Part shown: one piece after another, positions 17,843 to 26,360 of the stretch | Layout of the letters: each line of letters starts with the position of its first letter | Position numbering within the stretch: the first letter of the stretch is position 1 | NCBI RefSeq assembly: GCF_008312935.1 | Contig: NZ_VSZO01000003.1 | Coordinates: 39,731-103,730, forward strand | Direction of reading: 5' to 3' | Source of the DNA: Roseiconus lacunae | GTDB lineage: Bacteria > Planctomycetota > Planctomycetia > Pirellulales > Pirellulaceae | DNA length: 64,000 nt | Notes under the pieces: generated by a model | What the model was told of the DNA's origin: nothing | The model's input: only the letters and a program-made list of their open reading frames with translations | Database searches by the model: none | Made by a program: the position numbers and the translations under genes

Positions 17843-18489
17843 TCACCGTCCCCGCATTGCGAGTTTTCGCAGTATGCCAATGCTGTCTCGGCGCAGTGGC
17901 ATTCCGGACGGCCGTCCGGATTCACCGTAAGGCGTGCAGGCGGATGGCTGGACCGGTTCTCCGCTAGAGGACATCGCGTTATGGACCTTGGCAATGATCG
18001 ATGCAACACGATTCCATTCAGCTTTGTCGTGCTCGTGTGCCATCAACACGAGCTGTCCGAAGGTCAGTTCGTGGGGGAGGATTGCAAGGAGTCCGGCAAG
18101 TCGCCAGACGTCGGGCCAGATGGATTTGAGGGGTTCTCGCGAAACACCTTTTCGATGAGCTGGTCCATCTTGTCCAGGACCTGCTTCCCCCACGGAAAAA
18201 AATCAATGATCGCGCCTCGCATTGCGTCTTCAATGATGCGTGATGTTGGTCCGTCCATCGACTCTTGTAGCTGTTCGTAATTCTCGATCTCGATCGACTG
18301 CAGGCGGTCTTGGTAGTGGTTCCAGACGACTTGGCAGAGTACTTCGGGGTCCATGAAGATCTGCTGGTGAATGCCGCTTTCCAAGTTTCCAAGGTCGGTG
18401 CCGTTTTGCTTACCAAGATGTTTTCGGCCGACAGTGAGGGCGAGGCTGATTTGCGAGCCGTTGATGGTGGCAGTGGTGGGAGAGTTCAT
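17843..18489 (-). CDS. Tail assembly chaperone, -1 frameshift product (gpGT-like)
   Basis: Reading starts at 18489, shifts back one base at the T7 run (18202-18196) after residue 98 and continues to 17843, giving a 215-aa fusion. The second segment (SVGEAGPGQDGP..., with LAILPHELTFGQLVLMAHEH) has no ATG, and a TGA directly precedes the run in its frame, so it is reached by slippage or only from a GTG at 18193. This matches lambda gpG/gpGT in size relation, order (tail tube, G, GT, tape measure) and shift direction. The product would chaperone tail-tube assembly on the tape measure. Confidence 0.88.
18064..18489 (-). CDS. Tail assembly chaperone, zero-frame product (gpG-like)
   Basis: 141 aa, helical and acidic. 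It begins MNSPTTATINGSQISLALTV and contains LESGIHQQIFMDPEVLCQVV. Residues 95-98 (IDFF) cover the slippery run. Without slippage translation ends in a Ser/Pro/Asn-rich tail at 18064. Family assigned from position and the frameshift architecture; primary sequence of this group is poorly conserved. Confidence 0.82.
   Translation of the reverse strand: MNSPTTATINGSQISLALTVGRKHLGKQNGTDLGNLESGIHQQIFMDPEVLCQVVWNHYQDRLQSIEIENYEQLQESMDGPTSRIIEDAMRGAIIDFFPWGKQVLDKMDQLIEKVFRENPSNPSGPTSGDLPDSLQSSPTN
18196..18202 (-). promoter_or_regulatory. Programmed -1 ribosomal frameshift site (T TTT TTT)
   Basis: Minus strand reads GA(T TTT TTT) CCG in the gpG-like frame, a perfect X XXY YYZ heptamer in the correct phase. 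The G-rich CCGTGGGGGAAGCAGG directly downstream could support a stimulatory structure. Confidence 0.88.
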
Positions 18490-18563
18490 TGGGGGCGGAT
18501 GTTGCGAGAGGCGTGGCGGAGGGGGCCGCGGCTGATGAGGGAAGCGACAAGAGAAACGCGTGG

Positions 18564-18887
18564 CTATTTGCCAGTGGGCTTGGCGGCTCGGTTGATGCCG
18601 CCTTTACGTGGCGGGTCGGGTTTGTAGTCTTGGAGCTTGTTCAAGTAGTCGGCGCAATCGACGAGTTGAACGACATCGTTTGAACGGCCACGGATTGGAC
18701 GCTGCTTGCTTTGTTCCTGCAGGGCGGCTTGGGTTTCCGGTGTCAGCTCGAATCCGAGCTCCTGCAGGATTTTTGCACTGACGGGGATTTTCTTATCCAG
18801 CATTTCGTCTTCGTGCTTGTGGACGCTTCGCTCGGCGGCACGAAGCAGGTGGGCGTGAACCTTGGCCGAAATGCGTTTGGTAGTCAT
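18564..18887 (-). CDS. Hypothetical tail-operon protein, 107 aa
   Basis: ATG 18887 preceded by TCGCAACTCTC. The N-terminus (MTTKRISAKVHAHLLRAAER) is a basic helix; a C-terminal Lys/Pro tail follows. The longer frame upstream overlaps the tail-tube gene and is not used. Located between tail tube and chaperone, where lambda has no gene. No family recognised. Confidence 0.7.
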   Translation of the reverse strand: MTTKRISAKVHAHLLRAAERSVHKHEDEMLDKKIPVSAKILQELGFELTPETQAALQEQSKQRPIRGRSNDVVQLVDCADYLNKLQDYKPDPPRKGGINRAAKPTGK

Positions 18888-18948
18888 GAGAGTTGCGAGA
18901 AGGAGGGGGGGCTGTTGCCGGTGAATTGCGGCTGATGAGGGCGGAGAG

Positions 18949-19407
18949 TTAGGCGACAGTGACGCTATGCCAGCGTGGGGCAAGGTTGCTACTGGTTTCG
19001 AGATTGAGCACGAGTTCGACGTCAATGACGACGCCATCTTCCATTTGGCGTTCTTTTCCGAAGTTGGAGATCTCGAATGCGGCGAGCAGCCCGTACCAGG
19101 TGCCGGTTTCGGTTGCGTCACCGTCCGCCAAAAACAGCACGACCTGCGTGTCGTTGAAAAACGCTTCTTGGAATTCCTGGTAGTCGGCGTCGTCTGGGTC
19201 GTAGGTCATCGTGATCGTGACCGTCCCTTCCTTGAGCGTCGGTTTCTGCAAACGCCAGCCGTCTGATCGACGGTCGGTGACATCGGCCAAGGATTTGGAC
19301 AGGCCGATCGATTCATCTTTGATGACGCCAACAGGGTTGTCGTAGACGGGGGTGCCGACGGAATCGGCGAGGTAAGTGACGAGATCAAGACCGGTTCGTG
19401 CGCCCAT
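18949..19407 (-). CDS. Major tail (tail tube) protein
   Basis: 152 aa. The pattern DLVTYLADSVGTPVYDNPV, ... VTITMTYDPDDADYQEFQEAF, ... GTWYGLLAAFEISNFG and VIDVELVLNLE matches the beta-sandwich tail-tube fold of siphophages: a conserved central TYDPDD.. segment then an extended final strand. It forms the tube around the tape measure. Located directly before the chaperone genes, as usual. ATG start at 19407, with a 12-base gap from the upstream gene. Confidence 0.83.
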   Translation of the reverse strand: MGARTGLDLVTYLADSVGTPVYDNPVGVIKDESIGLSKSLADVTDRRSDGWRLQKPTLKEGTVTITMTYDPDDADYQEFQEAFFNDTQVVLFLADGDATETGTWYGLLAAFEISNFGKERQMEDGVVIDVELVLNLETSSNLAPRWHSVTVA

Positions 19408-19419
19408 CGTTTTGGCTCG

Positions 19420-19860
19420 CTAGGAAAGTGGATAAGTGACTAGAAAAGAAGTTTGGAAAACGAGGGCTTGCCTGAGCTGACGCCAGCCGAGCCGCTGCAT
19501 GAACCGGATCGATTTGGCTTTGCGGCCGTCGACTTTTCGATTGCGAATCAAGGCGAGCAATTCATCGTCGATGAATTCCAGCCAGGCGTCCTTTTCTGCT
19601 TCGGTTTCCGGATCCCCGTCGTCGCCGGGTTTGCCTTGTGGGGCGTTGGCAATGATTCGCAGTGTGGGAATCACGCCCCAGCGATCGCGAGCGATCCGGA
19701 CATGTTCAACGCTGCCATCGACGTAGATGGTTGGTTTGTTGATCGACGTTTTTTCCACGGACGCGTTGCGTGCGTAGACGATTGATGGAGCGTTGCTAAA
19801 TGGTGCATCGCCGAGCAACGTGACCATTGCCTTGGCGAGGGTGACGTCGATTGCGGGCAT
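19420..19860 (-). CDS. Tail terminator/neck protein candidate
   Basis: 146 aa, beginning MPAIDVTLAKAMVTLLGD, with alternating alpha/beta pattern (PTIYVDGSVEHVRIARDRWG, PTLRIIANAPQ). It sits just before the tail tube, the position of the tail terminator/completion protein in siphophages. Assignment rests on position and fold-like pattern, not a clear motif. Confidence 0.6.
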   Translation of the reverse strand: MPAIDVTLAKAMVTLLGDAPFSNAPSIVYARNASVEKTSINKPTIYVDGSVEHVRIARDRWGVIPTLRIIANAPQGKPGDDGDPETEAEKDAWLEFIDDELLALIRNRKVDGRKAKSIRFMQRLGWRQLRQALVFQTSFLVTYPLS

Positions 19861-19905
19861 GAGCGATCGTAGGCGGGGATAGCTAAGGCAGGATCAAATC
19901 GCGTT

Positions 19906-20274
19906 TCAGCACTGATAGTCGATTTCGTCCACATGGACCCTGTGAAACGCTGCCGAAGCATCACTGGGGGTCGTGCAAGTGTTTGTGGACGGATCGTCGA
20001 CGACAACGAATTGTCGCTGGAGCGTGTGAAAGGTGATGAGGTCGCCGATTTTGGCTTTCTCGAAAACCGGAGTTAGAAAAACCGGTCGGATCAGGATTTG
20101 CGTTTGTTGGTGCCGGATCGCGAACCCGTCGTCGTCAAACCCACGGGTCTTTGGGTCGCTGATCGTGGCTTGGATTGATTCGAAGATGTCGCCGCGACGG
20201 TATTCGGCCGGGTCTTCGGATTGCTGGGCCGTGCGGCCGTAGCCGGCACGGACGCGGTCATGAAAGCGAGACAC
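19906..20274 (-). CDS. Head closure (stopper) protein candidate
   Basis: 122 aa from GTG 20274 (VSRFHDRVRAGYG). Beta-rich, with KIGDLITFHTLQRQFVVVDD resembling small barrel head-closure proteins. Located between capsid-side genes and the tail terminator candidate. Tentative: order supports it, sequence motif is weak. Ends in Cys. Confidence 0.55.
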   Translation of the reverse strand: MSRFHDRVRAGYGRTAQQSEDPAEYRRGDIFESIQATISDPKTRGFDDDGFAIRHQQTQILIRPVFLTPVFEKAKIGDLITFHTLQRQFVVVDDPSTNTCTTPSDASAAFHRVHVDEIDYQC

Positions 20275-20317
20275 GGAAAGGTGAGAGCTTGTGACGCTGA
20301 TTCGCGGACGCCGGCGA

Positions 20318-20626
20318 TTAGCTGGCGTCGATGATTTTCAGCTTCTTGGTTTTGGGGGCTTCGTTGGCGAGCTTTGCGGCGGCTTCGGATCCGCTGACGC
20401 GGACGAATTCGTCCTTCCACTTGACTCGCCCGGGTTGCTCTTCGAAGCACAAGCGAAAGTTGCCTCGCTTGACCTGGTCTTTGCCAGTGGATTCGAGGTC
20501 CGCATGGGCTTCGGCCAGGATCTGCTTGCGTTCGCTAGCCAAGGCGGAGCTGTCTTTGGCGATGGTGGCAAGCTGGGATTCAATCTGGCGAAGTCGAATC
20601 AGGCGATCGGGTTTGATGCGTGGCAT
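20318..20626 (-). CDS. Hypothetical protein with N-terminal coiled coil, 102 aa
   Basis: ATG 20626. N-terminal helix (DRLIRLRQIESQLATIAKDS) is a leucine-zipper-like coiled coil, followed by a short beta segment (FRLCFEEQPGRVKWKDEFVR) and a Lys-rich tail. The longer frame to 20860 overlaps the cement-protein gene and is rejected. Between cement and neck genes; no family recognised. Confidence 0.65.
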   Translation of the reverse strand: MPRIKPDRLIRLRQIESQLATIAKDSSALASERKQILAEAHADLESTGKDQVKRGNFRLCFEEQPGRVKWKDEFVRVSGSEAAAKLANEAPKTKKLKIIDAS

Positions 20627-20696
20627 GGAGCGGCTAGAGGCTAGAGGCAAGTTGCTAGAGGAGAGAGGAGAGAGGCCCGTAGTGAGGAGTGGCCGA

Positions 20697-21026
20697 TTAG
20701 GCGTTGAGGGCGACGTAGACTTCGGTTTCGCCGTTGGCTTTGCCGCCGCGGCGTGCGGCGCCAACCTTGTAACCGCCGCTTGCGGCGACAGTGTCCGATG
20801 CGATGTGCACGGCGGCGCCGTCGGCAAGGACCAATGCGGACGGTGCCGGCAGGACGACAATCCCCTGGGTCCGGACTCTGGCCGGTTTGCCGGAGACTAG
20901 CGTGTTGTTGCTGTTGTTGATCGCGGCGCGTCCGTCATCGAGTTCGATGACTTCGCCCGGTGCGATGTCTGCGGCCGGGGTGATCAACGCTTCAAAGTCG
21001 TCGTTTTCGCGGAAGGTTCCAATCAT
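20697..21026 (-). CDS. DUF2190 capsid cement/decoration protein
   Basis: 109 aa. The order of blocks is that of DUF2190: MIGTFRENDDFEALITPAAD, then APGEVIELDDGRAAINNS, RVRTQGIVVLPAPSALVL, DGAAVHI, and a final ETEVYVALNA strand. DUF2190 proteins are small beta-barrel capsid-stabilising proteins. It lies two genes after the capsid gene in the operon, as expected. Confidence 0.8.
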   Translation of the reverse strand: MIGTFRENDDFEALITPAADIAPGEVIELDDGRAAINNSNNTLVSGKPARVRTQGIVVLPAPSALVLADGAAVHIASDTVAASGGYKVGAARRGGKANGETEVYVALNA

Positions 21027-21079
21027 TGGTCAGGCGTCCGAATTAGGAGAGGTTGTCAAAAGGTTGGGCGGTCGATGAA

Positions 21080-21595
21080 TTACAGTCCCAAGGATTCGAC
21101 CGCGGCAGTGTTTTGTTCGTCGCTAAGGAAGTCGGCCAGGTTGCCCGCATCGGCAAAGTGTTTGCGGATGTCGCCCAGCGTTTCAATTCCGCCCGCGGTT
21201 AGTGCGGCCGTGGTTTCATCATCGAGACCCAACGCGTCGACGGCGATGGCGTTGTCAGGATCCGCGTCGTCTGGCGTTCCGTCGGCGGTCGGATCGGCCT
21301 GCGGTTCGCTGGCCTCTGTTTTCGATTTGCGGCTGGTCGACTTTCGCTTCGTCTTCGCCGACGTCGTCTTTCGCGACGTCGTCTTTCGTGCGGTCGGCTG
21401 AGGGTTTGCTTCGCCGGATCCGGCATCGTCCGGTGGGGTTTCGTCCGACGGGGGTTCATCTGATTCGCCAGCGATAGCGATCATGTTTGCCATGCGCAGC
21501 GATGCGACGGTCCCAGCTGGCAATTGGCTGATGGGCGTCCCGGGTTTGATCTTCTTTCGATCGATGACGATTTCGGATTTGAGGACTTCTTTCAT
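21080..21595 (-). CDS. Hypothetical head-operon protein with C-terminal helix-hairpin-helix-like segment
   Basis: 171 aa. An N-terminal beta segment (KIKPGTPISQLPAGTVASLR) is followed by a low-complexity Lys/Thr/Ser linker (ARKTTSRKTTSAKTKRKSTS) and an acidic stretch. Residues about 120-171 (LGLDDETTAALTAGGIETLG) resemble HhH/SAM-like folds. It may bind DNA or act as a capsid-associated adaptor; not recognised as a known family. Confidence 0.7.
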   Translation of the reverse strand: MKEVLKSEIVIDRKKIKPGTPISQLPAGTVASLRMANMIAIAGESDEPPSDETPPDDAGSGEANPQPTARKTTSRKTTSAKTKRKSTSRKSKTEASEPQADPTADGTPDDADPDNAIAVDALGLDDETTAALTAGGIETLGDIRKHFADAGNLADFLSDEQNTAAVESLGL

Positions 21596-21679
21596 CGCTG
21601 GCTTTGGAGTTGTGAGTTGCTAGTTGCTGGAGGGAGAGAACGGCGGCCGGCAGGTGCTTCGTCAGCATCTGAAATTAGG

Positions 21680-21739
21680 ATTAGCCGATTGGCGTTAGCC
21701 ACGGTTTCGCTAACCGGGGCTAACGCCCGTCGGCTGATG
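21680..21739. repeat. REP/BIME-like inverted repeat
   Basis: Two related units in inverted orientation: 21680-21706 (AGCCGATTGGCGTTAGCC) and 21711-21739 (GGCTAACGCCCGTCGGCTGA). A third unit lies at 45961-45988. They can form a long hairpin between the capsid and 171-aa genes. Confidence 0.75.
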
Positions 21740-21772
21740 AGTCGAACCCAAATCTTTGTTCTAGACGGATCA

Positions 21773-24052
21773 CTACGCTTCGCTGCGGAAACGAATGATG
21801 CCGAGAGCCGCTAGGAACGCGAATCCGAAAATGTGCATCACGTCATAGTGATAGCCCCACCTGCCCTGGGTCAGTCGTGAGACGCGGACCATCGGAGCGC
21901 GGCTTGTACCACGTTGATAGACCCGGACCGCGACTTCGACGCTGTTGGTGGCAAGGTAGTGCGTCGTGACTGAACCGGTTTGGAATTCCTTGGTCATCGG
22001 GTGACGGGCACCGGCCGAGAGTCGAGAGCTTCCCACCGCACGGACGCCATAGTCGGCGATTGCGTTTTTGATGCCGTCGCCCCCATCTTCACCGATGGAC
22101 GCGGATTGATAGATCTGCTTGCCCTTGGTCAACAGCTGGGTCGGCAGGAGTGCAAAACCGGCTTCGAAGTCCAGCGTTTCTTCGCCCATTGTCTGGCTCA
22201 TCAACGCGGCGACGGCAAAGTCCGCGTTGTCGTGCGTCAACGGTTTTAATCCGTAGTCGGTTCCGTCGGTCGAATTGAACAACGCACGGCCCGTCGATTG
22301 CATCGTTGGGTTTGACAACAGGGTCGCATAGCCGAGTTTTTCCTCGGTGCGATAAGCTGCGGTTCCCATTCGCTTGGGGATCCGGTTGATGATGCCGAGG
22401 TTGTTGTCTTTCCAATCGTGGTAGCCGACCTCCTGTTCGCGTGTGAACATGTCGACGGCGATCGCTTCGTAGTCGGCGCCAATCGTGGTGTGTTCGGCGC
22501 GTCCGTTGCGTGGCGTGTGTGCCAGGTCCTCGGGCATGTCTTCGCGGAAACGTTGAACTTCCTTGAAGTCGTCGACTTCATCAACGCCGGTCCACATCGG
22601 CAGCGTTGCCGGTGCTTCTCGGTAGCCGAGCAACAACGATGCACCTACGGAAGCCTGGTAAACCTTTTGCAGGGTTCCCGAGCTGCTGGCCGCTTCCATC
22701 AACGCCCTTTCACCGCGAGGGATCGGCTTGCCATCGGCACGCAGGGCATCGATCGCCAGTTGTTTGTGGCTGACCGTTCCGTAGGCGTGTGCGGCTTCGA
22801 GTGCTTTCTGACGCGAATCGTCATTCAAGCCAGCCCGCAATTCCTTGGGGATCCCCATTTCGATCGCGGCGGGGTCCTGAAAGTGTTTTGAGTCCAACTT
22901 GTGACCGGCTTCTAGGAGGCAGGCGGCGGTCATCGCGTGGACGGTGCTGTTTTCGTCGCCCGAATGCGAGTGGATTGCGGGACCACGGGGGGCGCTGTTT
23001 CGATAGATGGTCAATTCGACTTCCTGGGCTTCCATGCCGGTTTCGATCGCGTGTGCCAGCAGATCAACCGATTCACCGTCGACGGTGATTTCTGGGCTTT
23101 TGTGCAAGGCGCACAATCGTGTGATCGTGCTGATGCGTTTCTGTTCGGCGGCGACGGCAGATCGCTGGGAAGCGACCAGGTCGATTTCGTCGTCCTGCGC
23201 TTCGACGCGTGCCGGGCCGTTGCCGGCTTTGATGTCGGCCGGTTTGCGCTGGGGCGTTTTGGGGTTGGACCGCGCAGGGCCCGAATCGCCGCTACCGTCG
23301 GAGTCGTCCGGATACTGGGCGTCGAAGGCCGCTTGCAAATTGGCGGTTTGTTCGGCAGAGATTTCGCCGGCATCGACGCCGCAGGCTTCCAGGAATTCTT
23401 CGAAGGTGGGAGGCATTTCGGTATCCGTTCCGATGGGAGAGAGTTCGGCGGCGATCGACGCGCGAGCGCTGGTGTCGCCGGCCGTGGTGACGAAACCGAA
23501 GCCGGTAAAGACACCGGCTCGGAGGAGTAGAAAAGGGCCTTTGATGCGTCGACCGTTGACGGTGACGATTTGGTTCTCTTGAATTGCTTCGATCTTGGTC
23601 TCGTCGGGCGAGCCTTCGACCGAGGTCCGCCAGATGTATCCGTTGCGGCTAGCGGCGACGATCTTTTCCCGTGATTCGCCGGGGACACTGAGCGGTCCTT
23701 CGCAGATCACGCGATTGTTGATTTGGTGGTTTTCAATGTGGCCAACGGGATCGGTGCGATCGTGTTGCCAGTTGCACGCGCTTTGTCCCGGTTGGAATTT
23801 CCAGCCCGCCAAGTCCAACACGACGCCGCGGCCGTAGTAACCGATACCGGACAAACGCGGCCGCATCAGTCCACCGCTGTAAACGATCGTGCGATAAGTC
23901 GGCGTCTTGGGTTCGTCGGTTTCATCGCCTCCCGCTTGCAGGTCGATCTCCGCTTCACCAGTGAGCCAAATCGTTTTCAGTGATTCGGGAAGTTTTGGTG
24001 CGGGTTTTCGACGTCTTGGTTTTTGGCGGGTGGGTTTGCGTGTTTTCGGCAT
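21773..24052 (-). CDS. Prohead protease-scaffold-major capsid fusion protein
   Basis: 759 aa. Residues about 28-200 look like a prohead protease (GIGYYGRGVVLDLAGWKF, NWQHDRTDPVGH with His97/His105 as catalytic candidates, GPFLLLRAGVFTGFGFVT). Residues 205-330 are acidic and low in complexity, suited to a scaffold. From about 400 a capsid region follows (LPMWTGVDEVDDFKEVQRF, TTIGADYEAIAVDMFTREQE, RIPKRMGTAAYRTEEKLGYA, FALLPTQLLTKGKQIYQ). Fused protease-capsid proteins are known in some siphophages; the protease would cut itself free during maturation. No separate capsid gene is present, which supports the call. Starts 6 bases after the portal stop. Confidence 0.85.
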   Translation of the reverse strand: MPKTRKPTRQKPRRRKPAPKLPESLKTIWLTGEAEIDLQAGGDETDEPKTPTYRTIVYSGGLMRPRLSGIGYYGRGVVLDLAGWKFQPGQSACNWQHDRTDPVGHIENHQINNRVICEGPLSVPGESREKIVAASRNGYIWRTSVEGSPDETKIEAIQENQIVTVNGRRIKGPFLLLRAGVFTGFGFVTTAGDTSARASIAAELSPIGTDTEMPPTFEEFLEACGVDAGEISAEQTANLQAAFDAQYPDDSDGSGDSGPARSNPKTPQRKPADIKAGNGPARVEAQDDEIDLVASQRSAVAAEQKRISTITRLCALHKSPEITVDGESVDLLAHAIETGMEAQEVELTIYRNSAPRGPAIHSHSGDENSTVHAMTAACLLEAGHKLDSKHFQDPAAIEMGIPKELRAGLNDDSRQKALEAAHAYGTVSHKQLAIDALRADGKPIPRGERALMEAASSSGTLQKVYQASVGASLLLGYREAPATLPMWTGVDEVDDFKEVQRFREDMPEDLAHTPRNGRAEHTTIGADYEAIAVDMFTREQEVGYHDWKDNNLGIINRIPKRMGTAAYRTEEKLGYATLLSNPTMQSTGRALFNSTDGTDYGLKPLTHDNADFAVAALMSQTMGEETLDFEAGFALLPTQLLTKGKQIYQSASIGEDGGDGIKNAIADYGVRAVGSSRLSAGARHPMTKEFQTGSVTTHYLATNSVEVAVRVYQRGTSRAPMVRVSRLTQGRWGYHYDVMHIFGFAFLAALGIIRFRSEA

Positions 24053-24058
24053 GTCGCG

Positions 24059-25570
24059 TTATTGGTCCGAATCAGAATCGTCGTCGCTGGATTGGCGTTG
24101 CTTGTCGCTGGAGGGACGCGGTGACGGGGTGCGGATCCGGATCTTGTCTAATTCCGCATCACGCCGGCGTTGCTGGCGAATGTCGTCCCAGTGGGCTTCG
24201 GGATCGCGGCCGCGTTCGAGTAACGCTTCGTTTTTGGTCATCAGTTCCGCGTCGACGAGCGTGACGAGTGAGTCGGCATGCTTTTGTTCGTCGATGTGCG
24301 GTTGGCCGTCGAAGTACCAAACGTGATCTGGTAAATCGTCGGGATCGATCGAGCGGAATTCCGGGTACACCAATCGGGCATCGCGGAAGTACCAGCTGGC
24401 GATTTTGTCGAGTCCTTCGTTGCCGAGGTCGAAACGCTCGGTCTTTTGCATCGACCAGTAGGGTTGGTTGTCTGCGCGGACGGACGAATAGTTGTAGCCG
24501 GCTGCGGATCCGCGGCTGATGTTTGATGGTGCGACCTGGCCGCGGCCGGCTTCATCGATGATGGAGCCTTTGAAGTCCGGGTAGGTCGTGGTGGGTTGTT
24601 CGGCCTTGATCTGGCTGACCTTGTGACCTCGTGGGACGCCTAGAATCGTGCCGTGTTCGATCGGCATGGATTCGAGGGCTTCGAAGTCGTTGTCGTAGTC
24701 AGGGATACCGTCTTCACCGAGCGGCATTGATTGGGTTTCGAAGTAGGCGGCGATCGCGGCGGCGGTTTCGGCGGCGGTCAGTGATGCGAGCGACAGGCGT
24801 CGAGCTTGCGCGTACAGTGACAAGCTTTGGCACATTTCGCTGACGAAGCGGACCTGGTCACCACGTTCGAAACGCCCCCAATGAAACAAGTCGTCGGCGT
24901 CGATCGTGTCGGTGGCCAGGTCCGCATAAAACGTGTCACCCGGATGGGTGCGCATCATGGTGTAGCGGCTTGGTTCGCCATCGAGTGGGTCGATGTGGAC
25001 ACCACCGGTATAGTTTTCCTCTTCGCGTCCCATGGGATCATCGAAGTAGTCGCATTCGCACAGGCGGACTGAGGTTTTGACCTTGTTCTTGAGTCGCGGC
25101 GAGTATTGACGCAAGAACATCGATTCGCCGTCGACGCTGCGCATCACACGGCCGGTGCGAAGCTTGCGAGCCAGGTTTGTCACACGCATCCATTTCATCA
25201 ACCGACGTTCGAGCAGTCGGTCTAGGTCGGATTCACCCGATTTGAATTGGACGCGTACTTCGCTGCCGATCAGGTCGTTGGACAGTGTCCACGCCAGGCC
25301 CTTGGCATAGCCGTTGTTGGCATATTCATACCGGGCGCGTTCGCGAATGCGTTTTCTGACGCTGGGGCTGTTGGCAGCACGGGCGGACAGTCCGTCCGCC
25401 ATCTTCCAATGCTCTTCATTCCGGCCGCCATCGCTGGCAACGTCGTACAAGGCCTGGAGCGTCGGATGCTTGTTTGCGACCAGCGATTGGTATTCGCGTT
25501 CCGAGCGAACGGTGATGCGAAAGTTTTGCCCATGCTGGTCGACAATTTGGCTCTTGAAAGTCTGGCTCAT
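24059..25570 (-). CDS. Portal protein (lambda gpB-like family)
   Basis: 503 aa. Typical portal features: SVRKRIRERARYEYANNGYA, LAWTLSNDLIGSEVRVQF, RKLRTGRVMRSVDGESMF, DPMGREEENYTGGVHIDP, LFHWGRFERGDQVR and a C-terminal VDAELMTKNEALLERGRDPE followed by an acidic Ser/Asp tail. Forms the dodecameric DNA channel at the capsid vertex. Start ATG 25570 preceded by CAGG. Immediately upstream of the capsid fusion gene. Confidence 0.92.
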   Translation of the reverse strand: MSQTFKSQIVDQHGQNFRITVRSEREYQSLVANKHPTLQALYDVASDGGRNEEHWKMADGLSARAANSPSVRKRIRERARYEYANNGYAKGLAWTLSNDLIGSEVRVQFKSGESDLDRLLERRLMKWMRVTNLARKLRTGRVMRSVDGESMFLRQYSPRLKNKVKTSVRLCECDYFDDPMGREEENYTGGVHIDPLDGEPSRYTMMRTHPGDTFYADLATDTIDADDLFHWGRFERGDQVRFVSEMCQSLSLYAQARRLSLASLTAAETAAAIAAYFETQSMPLGEDGIPDYDNDFEALESMPIEHGTILGVPRGHKVSQIKAEQPTTTYPDFKGSIIDEAGRGQVAPSNISRGSAAGYNYSSVRADNQPYWSMQKTERFDLGNEGLDKIASWYFRDARLVYPEFRSIDPDDLPDHVWYFDGQPHIDEQKHADSLVTLVDAELMTKNEALLERGRDPEAHWDDIRQQRRRDAELDKIRIRTPSPRPSSDKQRQSSDDDSDSDQ

Positions 25571-25654
25571 CCTGAGCTTGAAAAGTACCGCGTCGGCATC
25601 GTGCCGGCAAAATTGGGAATCGTTCCCAGACGCGGTAAAGAGGGAGAGGCGTGA

Positions 25655-25852
25655 TTAGGAGGCGCCAGGCATCCGAGCCTTGGCAAAGGCGAATCCGAAT
25701 CCACGTCGCCTGAGCGATTTGGTCGATGCGATTCGCTCTTCCGCATCGAGATGGTCTTTTAACGAATGTTCAACATTGGTGGTCCCATCGACGGTGGTCT
25801 GTTTCGGCGCCGCCGCGGCTTGGCGGAGCGAGTCTTCGGTGGCTTGATCCAT
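25655..25852 (-). CDS. Small gpW-like head-tail joining protein candidate
   Basis: 65 aa. The order TVDGTTNVEHSLKDHLDAEE then SLRRRGFGFAF resembles the gpW pattern (turn DGxxV, helix, basic RRRG C-terminus), and gpW lies just before portal in lambda-like genomes, as here. Similarity is weak and by eye; otherwise hypothetical. No Shine-Dalgarno before ATG 25852. Confidence 0.5.
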   Translation of the reverse strand: MDQATEDSLRQAAAAPKQTTVDGTTNVEHSLKDHLDAEERIASTKSLRRRGFGFAFAKARMPGAS

Positions 25853-26360
25853 GCATCGACGATACCAGCCGCTCCGATGTTTGAGGGTGGAAGGATTTAC
25901 AAACGAGCGGCAATTTTTTCATTTGTAAAACGATGAGCCTACGTCGGATGCGGGTTTCCGCGATGTTTTGCGGCATCTTCACTACGTGATGGCTTTTACA
26001 AAACGAACGAAGTGACCAGGTTTGTAAACCGCGATGAAAGGGATTCACGAGCGAGGTGGTATCGTGAGTTCCGTCGGAAGCATTGACGGGGTGACAGTCA
26101 GGTCGCAGTTGCATTCCTTCCATGATCGCGATCGCATGACTTGCGATGAACATGGATCACGGCGGTTTCTTGCCGACCGCCAGCACGTCATTGAGCGTGT
26201 CTTGTCTCGCTTGTCTTTCTCTTGCTCGTTCTGAGCTCGCCCACCATCAAGATGAGCCCACCGAAGCAGCTATGTCCCGATCGGTCGCCCCGTCGATGCA
26301 ACCAAGTTAGTTCCCGTTTTCGAATGAATGTTCGTTGAGTCACCCGAGTCCGGATCCCCG
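25853..26360. promoter_or_regulatory. Divergent control region with paired TTTACAAA/TTTGTAAA sites
   Basis: No gene in these 508 bases. It separates the minus-strand virion operon from the plus-strand cassette. Two inverted pairs lie at 25896-25905/25922-25932 (TTTACAAACG, TTTGTAAAACG) and 25994-26005/26021-26031 (TTTTACAAAACG, TTTGTAAACCG). Spacing between half-sites is about 26-27 bases in both pairs. They look like operator sites; related sites occur at 37643 and 49046-49096. Confidence 0.6.
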
